Assembly (NCBI RefSeq): GCF_910592395.1
Contig: NC_088310.1
Location: 19,599,501-19,663,500 of the forward strand
Direction: 5' to 3'
Length of the DNA: 64,000 bases
From: Lineus longissimus
Taxonomy: Eukaryota > Nemertea > Pilidiophora > Heteronemertea > Lineidae
In this document: piece by piece, positions 11,601 to 22,389 of the stretch
Layout of the letters: the number at the start of each line of letters is the position of its first letter
How positions within the stretch are numbered: position 1 is the first letter of the stretch
The notes under the pieces: model-generated
What the model was told of the DNA's origin: nothing
What the model saw: the letters and a program-made list of their open reading frames with translations, nothing else
Databases searched by the model: none
Program-made: the position numbers and the translations under genes

Positions 11601-14203
11601 CATCATCACTATCAAACTCGGAATTATTCGGATGGGCAGCACGAGCAAGGGCAGTGTTTTCCATATCGAGTTGTGTGACCCGTTCTCTTAATCGGACTAT
11701 GGCTTGTTGGTCATGAAGGCGGGTGCGTTCGTAGTTGCCGACTACTTCCGAGAGTTCTGACAACTTGGCCTCCAGGCCAGAGACACGCTGCTCACTCTGG
11801 GATGCGACCAGTTGAACTCTCTCCTCCGCTTCATTCGCCCGCTTCTGCTCCATCTGGACTTGGATGCGATGAGATGCCTGCAAGATCAAAACACCGGGAA
11901 TGAAGATCCAAATGCGGACCAATGATGTACGCATCAGGCATAAGGTACCATCAGGAGACCACACCAATCCTTTGGTTGGATGAGCAACTCCCAAGGCCAG
12001 CATTTGAACTGTCTTATTTTATTGCCTTATGATTAATGGTACAATCTTTTTTTGATATTTCGGGCCTACCTTCATTCCCACCATCTCTCCCTGCAACTCT
12101 AACAAGAGCGGTGACGGCTGGTCTGCCTTCTCTTCTGATGCCTTTAACCTTGTCCTAACAGCATCCAACTCCTGGCACATCTTCTGCATCTTCTTCTCAT
12201 ACTCTACAGAGATGTCGGGCATGTTCTCCTTTTCAATGAGTTTCCCCTTTAACTCATCACACTGAAAGCCACAAATTGAGGTTAAGACTACTAGAAAGAT
12301 GAGATGGCTTCTTTTGGCAAGAAGAAAGAGAGGATGCAGAGGTTGTAAACACAAATATTTTCTCGGTTCTGCATTACCAAAGATAACAACAGATGCCCTT
12401 TTCGCCAAGGTAAAAGACTTTCACCTGAATGAGCTAAGTGATCATGTCTTCCATTACCATACCTGGAGTTCCAAGCTCTCTTTTATCAACCTCTCTTCCG
12501 AGATGCGTTTCTGCAGTTCTCTCATCATGACGCCATGATCATTCTGTTCCTTCTCCCTCTCATACTGATGACTAATCAGCTTGGCTTTCAACTCCAACAC
12601 TTGATCCTGCAACTCTTGAGCAATTTGCTGGTTCTGGTTCCGCTCGTGCTCCAACTTGTTCACTTTCTCTTCCGTCTCTTGCTGAAAGTACAGAACAAAT
12701 TGGTTAAAACTATGCAGGGTGTTCAATTCGAAGTACTCTGTTATTTGCACAGAAAGATAATGATTCCGATATCTGGCATAAAGGCCAAAGTACGCACATA
12801 ATGTGAAAATTGTGAAAATACTGCTCTTTCGATGGTATAAGATTTACAGCAACACTTACTCTGATCTTCCTTTTATCAGCCTTGAAGCTCGTTTCCATCT
12901 CTGACTTCTCTTGAGTGAGAGTAGCCAGTGAGGACATGAGGGTGGCAAGCTGGTCCCGCACATGCTGGACGTCATCCTGCTGGTCGGTAGATTCCTCAGA
13001 TGTTCCCTAGAATAGAATCAAATAAACAAATTGAGTGCAAAAAAAGCCAGTTTAAAAGAGACCATTATATCTGATTCAATATTGATCACAAAATTTTCCC
13101 CAAAGAGCCTGGGGTGTCAGGGATTCAACTAGTATTAAGCTGCACTACAAGTCGCAAGTCAGGGAAAGTGACTACAAAAATTACAAAATATTACCTCTGA
13201 CAAATGAAGAAAAAAAGAATTTAGATACCTTTCCCTTCAAAACGTTAATAGTGTCGCTAAAGATATTTTGAACTTGGGGAAGCCCTGGGGTGTAATTTTA
13301 AGCCACACCCTTTTTATACCTTGTCTTTACAGTACCAGTTTGAAAAGTACTTTGAACGTGCAAATGGCAGACCTCAACTCCATAAATCTATTCTATTGTA
13401 ATGGTTTTTCAATTTGACCTAGATGTAGGTCATTTTACACACCTGTCATTCGTGTATGTATGCGAATGGTATACACTGAAATGCATTATAAAGTCTTTTC
13501 CATCGGAAAGGCCAGGCATGTATCAAAAAGGCACCAACTGGAAGGAGGACAGTCAGACTATGTTGCCTGTGTCAGCTCCCTCAAGACTGTCACTGACAAT
13601 AGCCATTTAAATCATTACTTGTACTGGTAATGTAAAATCGTGGCATTTGGGCACCAATTTTAGGTGCAAATAGAGCCTTTGAACTTCATTATAACCCTTT
13701 TAAGAAAACAACCCCTTATACTTTATTCCGTGTCGACACCCTCTCATTTGTTGCACACCTATCAAGAACTTACAGAAGCATTCAATGGATCCACAAAGCT
13801 GTCCTCATCATTGCTAGATGAATCCTTCTTTGGCTGTTGAGGAGTTGGTGGTTTCTTGGCTGGTGCACTCAGACACTTTAAGGTGGCCTCTAATGCCTCT
13901 TTCTCCTTGCCCAAACTTTTGTAGGCATGCACGAGATCTGAAAGAAACAAATTATGAAACGTGAGATATTCACTTCAGATCAAGGGTTTGTGGGAAGAAT
14001 TATGATATCAAAAACTCATTTCCAGATCAAAGGTACATGCTTCGTCTAACATCGATTATAACTGAACCTTCCCTCAATGAAATCCAGAAAAACCCAAATG
14101 AACTGAAGTAGACCTTACCCCTCAGCTTCTTCTCATATCTCTGCAGTTGTTCCCTCTGAGACTCAATCGTATCAAGAAGCTCTGATCTCGATGCACGATC
14201 CAT
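5642..14203 (-). CDS. GCC1: GRIP and coiled-coil domain-containing protein 1 (GCC88-type golgin)
   Basis: This is a peripheral trans-Golgi golgin that tethers transport carriers through its C-terminal GRIP domain. Exons (minus): 14203-14119, 13937-13774, 13006-12860, 12681-12463, 12261-12070, 11877-11499, 7291-7149, 6514-5642. All junctions are GT-AG and phase-consistent, giving 733 residues; vertebrate GCC1 is about 775. The N-terminus (MDRASRSELLDTIESQREQL, then AYKSLGKEKEALEA) and the mid-region QLKEEFERYKLRAQ-type segment match GCC1 and not other GRIP golgins. Nearly the whole chain is charged coiled coil. The GRIP domain, about residues 655-710, carries ANLEYLKNVVYQY and QFSPKEK, including the conserved tyrosine. 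The start is the first ATG of the GCC1-like leader. The 4.2-kb intron 6 holds a large open frame (see 9069-10496). BABAM2 starts head-to-head 0.75 kb away. Confidence 0.93.
8131..8262. repeat. 66-bp tandem duplication
   Basis: Two adjacent, nearly identical 66-bp units start GCTTTGAAAACTACTTTGCT at 8131 and 8197, inside GCC1 intron 6. They differ at about one base, so the duplication is recent. No coding role is apparent. Confidence 0.9.
8878..9059 (-). mobile_element. 5'-truncated SINE, same family as 16.7 kb
   Basis: Read on minus, this stretch parallels the plus-strand element at about 16741-16912. It shares CTCTTTGCCT, GTGTATAAATGGG, a GCTACTCATCCG-type block, GAAAGCTTTCAGG, and the end block CAGTTGATATCAGA. 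The tRNA-like head is missing. It lies in GCC1 intron 6, just past the end of the intronic open frame. Confidence 0.7.
9069..10496 (-). CDS. 475-codon open frame in GCC1 intron 6: nested gene or cassette exon
   Basis: This minus-strand frame is open from an ATG at 10496 to a stop at 9069. It encodes a Ser/Asp/Glu-rich, probably disordered protein with an N-terminal run of CSKDTQT/CSKETET-like repeats, a Cys/His patch (CKHCDEVASVHH) and an acidic tail (MSKEELSDLIGELVDVV). I recognise no family. The start follows an in-frame TAG only four codons upstream. An alternative reading fits GCC1 itself: an acceptor TCTTTAG before 10453 and a near-perfect donor TTTG|GTGAGT after 9092 enclose 1362 nt, exactly 454 codons. 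Both ends have phase 1, the same phase as the flanking GCC1 junction, so inclusion would add 454 residues between GCC1 exons 6 and 7. Length and composition argue against chance; which reading holds is open. Confidence 0.65.
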   Translation of the reverse strand: MERIPSIFDISKSLDFSLVDDRLNRIIRTRRNSEINFRSNWSSMEKERHKSESSVSSLRADELNRERTDGGMACSKDTQTVCSKETETSCSNDVENASDTDVKTEQTIIVCSNDLETKAARVLKIGRISFEVPEAFPEEDRSPPPSSSDDGPSWGEDSDLKFIDSIDDVKDSSVSSTFDKKKLQLKDEKIPTSSEFPGNSEACLSTLVDGATTEISHCVDECAGHVLENTGHGPQVDFRGLCVIRNSNGHCKHCDEVASVHHMGFCPEIRHSTGPKLSKDVDGKSNCSSPDTTSGYSDLDMDEAATQRKYSCKTNDSGFGESFESDEEGTDIKVLTTQNSTDSGTEVDQKILEKGNEKSISLLPQFTEDCRLDVDYVARECQISEIHTYHETSGDPGALNMLNESLISDISNREIEFSSGQFVSLENLDIDGMSKEELSDLIGELVDVVADAPEREDIVGTAYLEASFGEFHDSE

Positions 14204-14952
14204 TCTTCAAGCAGTTAACTTAATGTCACTCAAGTCTCAAGACGTCCAATTACTGATTCATCCATTTCAAATAGATTACTCAGATTACTGAAAATGAATC
14301 AAATAAGCAAATTAAATGAACCCAAAAACACTGAGAAGGAACAAAACAAAAAGTAACAATTGCTGAGCCTGGTTGTTGTAACTACATGAACTTAGTATAG
14401 CCTAAAATAGGCCTAGGGCCTACATCATACATGCATGACATGACTGACTCTGTCTCCGACAGGAAAGATTCTGTGGTAGTTTTTGGAATAAATACCGTTA
14501 AGGATAATCAATAGAGGGCATTTTTTAATCATCATGGTGTTATTTGAGATCTCTGTCAGATCAAATGTCCAATCCGGGAATAAATGATGACAAAAACAGC
14601 GTTTTTGTAAAGTTTTTTTACTAAAAATTTCTGCCAACACACCGCAACAATCAGCACCTTCTAACGGGCTTTTATAACACTAGATTATAAAGAAATCCTT
14701 GATGGACATTCAATATTTCTCTTATAACGGAATTAATTGACAATAATTTATCACTGCAAAATTTAATAGATTTCTAAATTTCTTTGGTAGAAGTAAAGTT
14801 CTATTTATAAATAAATGATTTTTTAAAGTGAAACGTAAAAGAGTTCTGTACAATTTCTCAATTTTTCAGCAACTTCCGGTATTTTTGCACAAAAACTGGA
14901 ATTTTCTTTTTTCCTCTATATTTTGATCATATGGCCGTCTAAAAGCTAAGAA
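14204..14952. promoter_or_regulatory. Shared divergent promoter region of GCC1 and BABAM2
   Basis: The 749 bp between the start codons of GCC1 (minus) and BABAM2 (plus) must contain both 5' UTRs and promoters. It is AT-rich. I see no convincing TATA box placed for either gene. A bidirectional promoter is inferred from the head-to-head arrangement only. Confidence 0.5.
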
Positions 14953-17900
14953 ATGGGTGGTGAGCAATGGAAAACGATTGCTCCATGTTTGAAACATCTG
15001 ACAGAGCTAATTCAGCGGGATGGAAGTCTTTCTGGGCTGTGTCCTGGCAGTATCAGGATTGTGGATGTCAACACAAGGTGACAAATTGAAAACTGACACT
15101 CAGAATGTGCCTCATAGCCTAGTGGTTAACACTGGTGCCTGAGTGTGGGCTATCATGCAATAGGGCCTGGGGAGCCTCCCCTACTTTGCCGAAGTCCCTC
15201 GGCGTAACACGTCAACACTGACAACAGATGGACTTCCGAGTAATTTACAGAAACAGGAATGAGGAACTCATTTGGATTTGGTTGCTGTAGCCTGTGGCTG
15301 TGGGAGCTTGTGCATTCTGTGAATAATTAAGTATATGCATATATGACCTTGTATTGCCCTCAATGATTTGATTGAAATCTGATAGTAGTAGTAAGTACAA
15401 AACCTGATGATCCAATAATCTTTTTTTTTGAGTTATCTATACTAGAACTGCCTGCACATAGTTAAGTTATTTCATAGTCTTTATGTATATTTCAGTTCAA
15501 GCTGTTCATTGTTAGAGAAGGCACCATGTGGTGATAGGTTTAAAATGCGGATACCATATGCTGGAGTCTCAATTGAATGTAAGTTTCTGAAATACTGTAG
15601 ATCAATCATTTTGCTGGCATGCCATGATGATGTCCTCAGTATACTGGAGTTTTAAGTGAAAATTTCAGGTGGTAGGCCGACTATTTTATGTGCAGAAAAT
15701 ATGGAAATTAATCATTGTTGCACTTCAGGAGACCAGTTTTGCTGCCAATTTGAAAGCAGATGCATAAGTTGAAAAGATCTATCTTTCATGATTCCATTGA
15801 TTAAACATTCAACATGCCTGTATCAAATCGCTTTCATGATGATAACAATTTGACAGTTTTCCATCTGGGTGATTGCTTGCAATACATTTCAGGGGAGGTG
15901 CTATTTGACCTTCATCAGCCTCATCAAGCTCCAGACTTCATATTCAGCCAAGAAGACAAAGATTTTCAAGTAGACTTAGACATGGTGCCTGTAAGTTTTT
16001 GCTGAAAGGGAATCTACCAATTTACCAATCTGGGAATGGAAACTTTAGGCCTATGTCTTGTGTTATGCGACTGTGTGAATGTTACGTATAGACAGGTATT
16101 CAGTCCTTCCAGTTGGTGTGATTGGATCTGACAGTATTCTTAATCAATTGTGACACTTTCCTTAGGGGTGATAATCAGGCCCTTTGCTATAGCAGAGCAG
16201 GATCTATGTTCTAATATAAATATTACATAAACTCCTTTTCATCCTTTTTGCCTTTAAAGTGCAGTAAAGATAGCTATCAATTTTGTTGGCATTGTCTCCT
16301 TTATAATTATGATTGTTGCACTGCAAAAGTTAAAGTTTTATGTTTCCTGATCTGAATTTTCAGAGTTTGGTCCACTGGAATCCTAAAAAGCCAGATAGTT
16401 TATTGCGGGTAACTGAGGAGGTCCTCCACCAATACAAAGAATACCACCGATCCCTGGTGAATCACCATGTTCGTCTCCAGTTTGAATACTCATCATTTAT
16501 AGAGCAAGAACAGTTTCGAGAGGACGATATCGAAATACATGTTGGCAGAAAAAGTGAGGTGGGTAGAAGATGTCAGTCATCCTGGCATCTTTGTTTATTG
16601 TCCTGAAGGCCTTACACCTGTGAATTCCTAAAACATTCATAGCTCGCCTAAATGAGGAGTCGCAGTGGTGTAGTGCTCAGGTTTCTGACTCGTGGTCATG
16701 TGGTACCTGTTCGATATCAACTGTCGGTGTGAGACTCCAGGCAGGTCTCTTTGCCTTTGCATGCCTTGCTCCATCCCGGTGTATAAATGGGGACCGATTG
16801 TTAAGGCTAAAGCCCTGATTTAGCTGCTCATCCGTGGCCTCCTGAAAGGCTTCAGGGTAGATCAGGATTAAAGTCTGAATTCAGTTGATATCAGAATATT
16901 TCTCCTAACCATTCACTTGAACATCTCACCTCAGCAGTGAACACCAGAGGAGACTTCACCTCTAGAAGTTTAGAAGTATATGATCCGTTTCATCTTTCAG
17001 AAAAAAATTGGCCCAGTCAATTTCCTAATAAAACTGCCCATCAATTTTGCTCGGATCCCAGCTATACTTACCAAAGATAACCCAGGGGAAGACGCAGCTG
17101 TGTTGTTGATCAGCTTTCACTCGCCCGATAGCATGAACAGCAAGATTACCCCACAGTTGTACCTCTCACCAAGAGTAGAACAGTACGTATCAATACTTAC
17201 TTGTCCCCTTCCAACTGAGTGAATCTCTTACGCCACTTTTCTCCACTTTCTTATGTCATTAGCTTGAGGAATTGATATCGATGTAGAGGTATTGGCTGTC
17301 TCACCCAAACAGCAAGGGTGGGGCTTAAATGTTGGCCAAAACCAAGGCGGGTGCCGCAAGGTTATGTCATATGAAAGAGTAGACAAAGGAGCTGATATTT
17401 GGATATAGTATCCAATTTCTCTGAAATATCTTCATTTTCATCTTGTAGTTGTATAGGAGGGTGCAGTAGTCTTCGGGTACCACCCTGGCCGACGGGAGGC
17501 TGCCTGATGGACTATGTACCAGTTGTAAGTAGGCTCTTGGAGAAAAAAGTGGAGAAGGTCATTGCAGGATTTGAGAAGAGGAAAGATTATATTGCTGCAT
17601 TCCTTAGCCATTTTGGGAGGTAGGTTGTCAAAAAGGATGCAATAGCAGTTGAACTCTCCAATTTTATTTAAAAGAAGTTTTTATCAGTGTCGCCAATCTA
17701 AAATTACTATGTAGTGCAGACAGAGCTTCAATATTTTATAAAGAGTCCTTGGAAAGAATATCAATTAACTAACAAATAAAGTGTCCTGTCTTTGTCATCA
17801 TCAGATTTATCTATCTGTCTTCTCCTCTGACTTTCAGGTCGGTCATTGAGTACGACATGGAAGGTTTCTCAAAAATATCTTTAATGTTGGAGTGGAACGA

Positions 17901-19068
17901 TTTCTTCTTTATATTTCATGGTAGGCATTCCTAATTTCCATATAGGAATAACAATATGCTGTATTCTTGAGGTCAGCTGTTGAACTAGTTCTTATAGTTT
18001 TCCTAGCTATCATGTTCAAATCCATCTTCAGTGCCTTCAAGTTAAAGTAGTGAGAGATACATTGCATTTCGGGGTTGCTACTCCGAAAAAGAACAACAGT
18101 GATCTTAAAACCATTTCACATTGAAGGATGGTATACTCTGCTGATAGCTTCACAGGAAAACTGTATTTCTACAGCATAAGTCATTTCGATTATGTGCTAT
18201 TTCAGTTGAAGTACCCACCCAGTTTCCAGAAGACCCGCCTACCTTCACGTTCCAGTCTATATACCATGAAAATAGCGGTAAACCATACATGAAGAGTTCT
18301 AAGGACTACCCCTACAGCCCGCGATGGTCAGGCAATGAAATGGTGGAGCGAGCATGGTGAGTATTCGTCTTTAAGCCCCAGTGGGTACTGGTACCAAGTG
18401 ATTTTTTTTAAAATGTCCTCGTCATATTTGAAACTCATTTGGAAGTCCTTTGCTTATAAAAATGATATCAAAAACTAATTTCTCATCCTTTTATTCCATC
18501 TCACTAAAAAATCATACAATGTTGGGTAAACAATAGAAATAAGAATGACATGATTTGAAGAAAACTCTAGGTTTCACCTGCTCGCTTGATATGCTATTTT
18601 AATGTGCTACATCATGCTGCAAGGTGCTGCGATTTTCTCCTACTAAGTCAAGGCTAACAATTTAGTTGGTGAATCAGAAAAAAAGGATGAAGAATAAAAA
18701 TACAGGCATCGCACACGCTTGGCAATAGCAATGCCAAAGATACACCAGTTTTGAGCTTCTGGGATAGAAATAGCAGGGCTGGGTAATCCAGTGCCTTGAA
18801 GAGGTTTCCAAAATAGAGAGGCTTGGATAATTACAGTGTAAGACTTGTATCCATTGATTTTTTGCCATCTCTCACATGCAGTGTGAGGAATCCTGTGACT
18901 GGCTACGCATTGCAAGTTGTTCTGCTTCAGCAGAATACACAATGATTTAAAAACATTATACAGCTGTTCATTTGTGTTAAATATATAACTATTTATTGCA
19001 GGTCCTACATACTAGATAATATTGGAGGATTTCAGAAAGCTTCAATCACTGGGGGATCATATAACTGA
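14953..19068 (+). CDS. BABAM2: BRISC and BRCA1-A complex member 2 (BRE/BRCC45)
   Basis: This is a scaffold subunit of the K63-specific deubiquitinase complexes BRCA1-A (nuclear, DNA damage) and BRISC (cytoplasmic). Exons: 14953-15077, 15496-15578, 15893-15990, 16364-16558, 17001-17182, 17449-17619, 17838-17920, 18206-18356, 19002-19068. All are GT-AG with matching phases, giving 384 residues against 383 in human. Matches along the whole chain include [86 protein letters not shown] and [13 protein letters not shown]. They cover the UEV-like (inactive E2 variant) folds of the family. The start ATG is preceded in frame by TAA six bases upstream. The stop TGA is at 19066. The 3' end faces the phospholipase gene tail-to-tail. 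Confidence 0.96.
16650..16912 (+). mobile_element. tRNA-derived SINE in BABAM2 intron 4
   Basis: The head has a weak box A (GTGGTGTAGTGCTCAGG) and box B (TGTTCGATATC). The body, with GGTGTATAAATGGGGACC, a TAGCTGCTCATCCG block, CTGAAAGGCTTCAGG and CAGTTGATATCAGA, matches the minus-strand copy at 8878-9059. It shares the GTGTATAAATGGG core with the element at 3.25 kb. The insertion sits wholly within the intron. Confidence 0.75.
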
Positions 19069-19393
19069 TGTCGTCTGCCTTCTACAGGGACATAACTGTT
19101 GTCATCTGCCTTCTAAAAGGATGAGGGGAGATTCACTGCCAAAGAGACCTAAGTACAAATACAGCTTAGAAATGCCATATAGACTAATGAATGCTGTGTG
19201 AGATAGTTGAACTTGAATCTTGGTAATACCCCATGGATTTGAAACTTGGTTATCTTTGAGGCCTGTTATGTTAATATATTGCCTTTATCGTATATAACCA
19301 GAAACAATACCGGTATGTATTTTCCATGCTTCAAGATAATCTTTTCATTTGGGAAATGTTGTAAATTTGCATATTTTGTATTATATGACTGTG

Positions 19394-19399
19394 AATAAA
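19394..19399 (+). terminator. Candidate BABAM2 polyadenylation signal AATAAA
   Basis: An AATAAA lies 326 bases past the BABAM2 stop, followed by T/G-rich sequence. It is the first canonical signal downstream. The rest of the gap to the phospholipase stop at 19778 holds nothing recognised. Confidence 0.6.
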
Positions 19400-19777
19400 A
19401 TTATATTATGTTAGTATATAATACAATGTCTTTGAGGTCATCTTTTTGGAGTCGATGAGAGTTCAAAATTTCTTGCGTGGGAATTTCAGCCTGAGAAAAT
19501 TTCCTTGAATATTTTACTCGTTGTAAATGGGAGTATTAACTTCGGCTGTAGTCGACTTCCTGCTCGAGTGCAAAGAACAATGTTCTCCCATGTGGTGAAC
19601 TGCCCCGAATGCATCTTTGGGCAGTTCTTGCTACCGAATCTCACATCATCTCAGTCTTGAGTCGGATTGCATTCGAGATTAAGGAGTGCTTTACCATCTT
19701 CTTGGCTTGTTCCTGACCAGTGGAGAACAGGGAGTCAAATACAGCCTAAGGTTGTGCATTACAAGATTTGACGCTGT

Positions 19778-22389
19778 CTACATCACATTGCCATCATTCA
19801 GGCCAGGATTTGTCTGTATGATATACGTCCTCATGGTCGTCTTGCCATTATCAAAGCAGGGCACTCGTAATTTGTTGAAGTACATGGTGCCCACACTGTC
19901 GGATACTGCATCTTTGTTGGCAGTTAGACAGTCATAGAACTTGTTGTCGCAACTGCAGTGGGAGCTGAAATGATAAAGAGATACTATTAGGATTACGTAA
20001 AAATTAAAGCGATCCTATCCTGGTTGTGACTTTGTCCTCAATAGACCAAATTGAGAGGAATTTTATCCCGGTCTTCTGGTTGTGACTTTGTCTTCATGAG
20101 ACCAATATGGGATGAATTCTTATTCTCTAGACTATCCCTCCAGTGGTATTTGATCACTATAACACCTGTCTTCATGTTCTGGCACTCTGATTTCTGGCTG
20201 GATTGATTAATTGATTGATTGGTTGACCAATCGTTTGATTTTATTGTAGGAATCAGATGGTGATACTTTTGTCAACTAAAGCCCACTCTAGACCCAATCC
20301 AACACTTGCATTGAAGCCCCTGCCCCTTCCCCTCCCCGTCTTCCCATGGGAATCTCCAACTTGCACTTTACAGTGGAATTAGCTGAATTGTAAACACTTA
20401 CATTGGCCATGGTCTGAGGTTGAATATACCATGATCGAACTTGTATGGGAGGATTTGTGTTGGACACGAGTCATGTGTCCTGCAGCACATATCAGCAGCT
20501 CTGCCTGTGCCAGTAGCAAGGTCATTTTGAGATGATGCAGCATTACCTGCACCACACCAAAGGGTCCCTGCAATTAGGAGAGTAATAGTTAATGAATCTG
20601 CCACTGTCGAGGTTGTTATTGTCTCTGGTATATCCCTTGACATGTTTGAGGCAGTGAAAGTGTCTCATCAGTGGCATGAGACGGTTGTGTATCATTGTCT
20701 CCGAGAATGTGCCTCTTGTAGGGCATAGGTAGGCTGTGATGACTCTGGTATAATCAGCAGATGTATGGCTAAAAGTGGTTGTGACATCTCCACACAGGTA
20801 TATTATTGGAAGAGTGTCTCTTGTATGTGTCGTAATAGGATTGTGGCTTCTCTGGTATCATTGTCGACAGATAGTGTCTCCAGTATTGCATAATATGACT
20901 GTGACATCTCTGTCATTCTTATTGACAGTTTGTGTATGTCATCAGTATGACATGGTTATGTGACGTTCAGGGTATAACTGCCAAAGAGAGTGTCTATATA
21001 CGATTGTGGCGTTCTTGGTCATTTTCGGCAAAGAACCTGGGAGGCAAACAGGTTGTAACATTAACTTTTGGCGTCTCTTGTATCGTTGTCAGCAGAAAGA
21101 GTGTCTCCTACAAACAAAATATGGTTGTGATGTACGTCTCTGGTCACTGTAGCAGATAGTGTCCCTCGACTCCTACGAATGTGGTGACGTCTCTAAATTG
21201 CCGCCAGATACACTCCTGTACGGATGTGGTTGTGACGTCTCTTATAATTGTTACCAGATACACTCCAGTACCGATGTGGTTGTGACGTCTCTAATAATTA
21301 ATACGAGATACACTCCAGTACTGATGTGGTTGTGATGTCGCTGGTATCATTTTCGTCACAGAAAGGCCCATGGTCTCCTTCAAGGATTTGATTAGAGACA
21401 GGATCTCCTCCATATTGATGTCTCTAGTATTTATTTTGGTTGAGTTTCCTGTGTGGCAATACGGTTGTGGTGTCTCTGGTAACATTGTCGGCAAAATGTA
21501 TGAGTGCTTTCCATGTTGCAATGATGCGTTTGTGATGTCTGGCATCATCGTCAAAGAAAGAGTGTTTCCAATTCGTGTCATGAGTGCCATACTGCAGTTG
21601 TTGTGACGTTCCCTGGTAATATATAAGTAGTTATGGTTGTGACTTCGTAGACCATTGTCGGCAGAGAAAAACTGATGTCTTTTGAATGGCAACGAGACAT
21701 TCCTGGTATCATTGTCGGCAGATAGAGGGTTTCATGTGATATCATGTGGTTGCGACGTCTCTGCTCCGTCTCCTGTTTACAGAGAGGGTCTGTCTGCGTT
21801 AATATGCTTATGACTTACGGTTGTTTTATCAGCAATTAAGCTGGGCTGTTCATATTCACATGAACGGCGCCTCTGCACACATGTGCCAGAGAGAATATGT
21901 CATTTGTATACTAGCAGCCGGGGTAGCCAGAAAGATCTGACCGGCTACCTAATAGATTGTGAAAATGTCTCCAACACAGCCGTAGGCCCACCCTAAACTT
22001 ATAGACTACTGAAATGATTCCATACGCCCCTAGTCACGAAACATCCTCCGATCCCACAGCATGTCTTAATAATTTAGGAGGGATCAAAGACTTGCTTTCG
22101 CCGACAGAGTACAGGACACGCCGACGAAAAGGACAGTCCCGGGAGGACGGAGCACCTCTTTTTCAGATTGAGCTATATGGGAGGATCTCATAAGACCACG
22201 TACGTAACTTCCATAGTGTGAGATGGTAGGGCCGTTTAACAACGTGGTGATAACTGCGCGCTATTTGACGAGCTTACCTGGGAAAATGCCAATCTGTCTT
22301 CGGACGCGTCTTTTTTCGCCGCGAAGACTCATTCCAGTAGAGACGGAGACGAGGGTTGAGACAAGCACTAAACCAACTAAACACCTCAT
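19778..22389 (-). CDS. Secreted group III (bee-venom-type) phospholipase A2
   Basis: This is a calcium-dependent secreted enzyme that hydrolyses the sn-2 ester of phospholipids. Exons (minus): 22389-22278, 20567-20402, 19964-19778, with phases 1 and 2 joined correctly, giving 154 residues. Exon 1 gives a signal peptide (MRCLVGLVLVSTLVSVSTG) and a basic propeptide ending RRVRR, a furin-like site. Mature sequence starts at Q32 with FPG, joining exon 2 TLWCGAGN, the Ca2+ loop. CCRTHD holds the catalytic His69 and Asp70, SCDNKFYDCL supplies Asp99, and GTMYFN follows. Bee venom PLA2 is the closest family member I know. Oddity: after the CF motif in exon 3 the frame runs about 20 residues without the usual cysteines before TAG, while another frame there looks more protein-like (see findings). 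It may be a shortened enzyme, a damaged copy, or an assembly indel. Confidence 0.88.
20021..20096. repeat. Two direct copies of a dispersed TGGTTGTGACTTTGTC motif
   Basis: Copies at 20021-20040 and 20077-20096, 56 bp apart, continue into a shared AGACCAA-type flank. They lie in intron 2 of the phospholipase gene. Related copies are at 53701-53720 (minus), 53971-53990, 56838-56856 and 57561-57580. Confidence 0.65.
20640..21780. repeat. Degenerate minisatellite in phospholipase intron 1
   Basis: The stretch is built from diverged units sharing GGTTGTGACGTCTCT, TGGTATCATTGTCGGCAGA and AGTGTCTC words. The clearest part is three 50-bp units with AGATACACTCC at 21206, 21256 and 21306. Units elsewhere are longer and more decayed. 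The minus-strand open frame within it is a repeat by-product. The array starts about 70 bp upstream of exon 2. Confidence 0.75.

Noticed and set aside
15105-15290. tRNA-like head (AGCCTAGTGGTTAACACTGG) in BABAM2 intron 1
   Set aside because: A box-A-like word is present but no convincing box B, cloverleaf or SINE core follows; too weak to annotate as a tRNA or SINE.
21291-21692. 133-codon minus-strand frame in phospholipase intron 1
   Set aside because: It is translated minisatellite without splice sites matching the flanking phospholipase exons.
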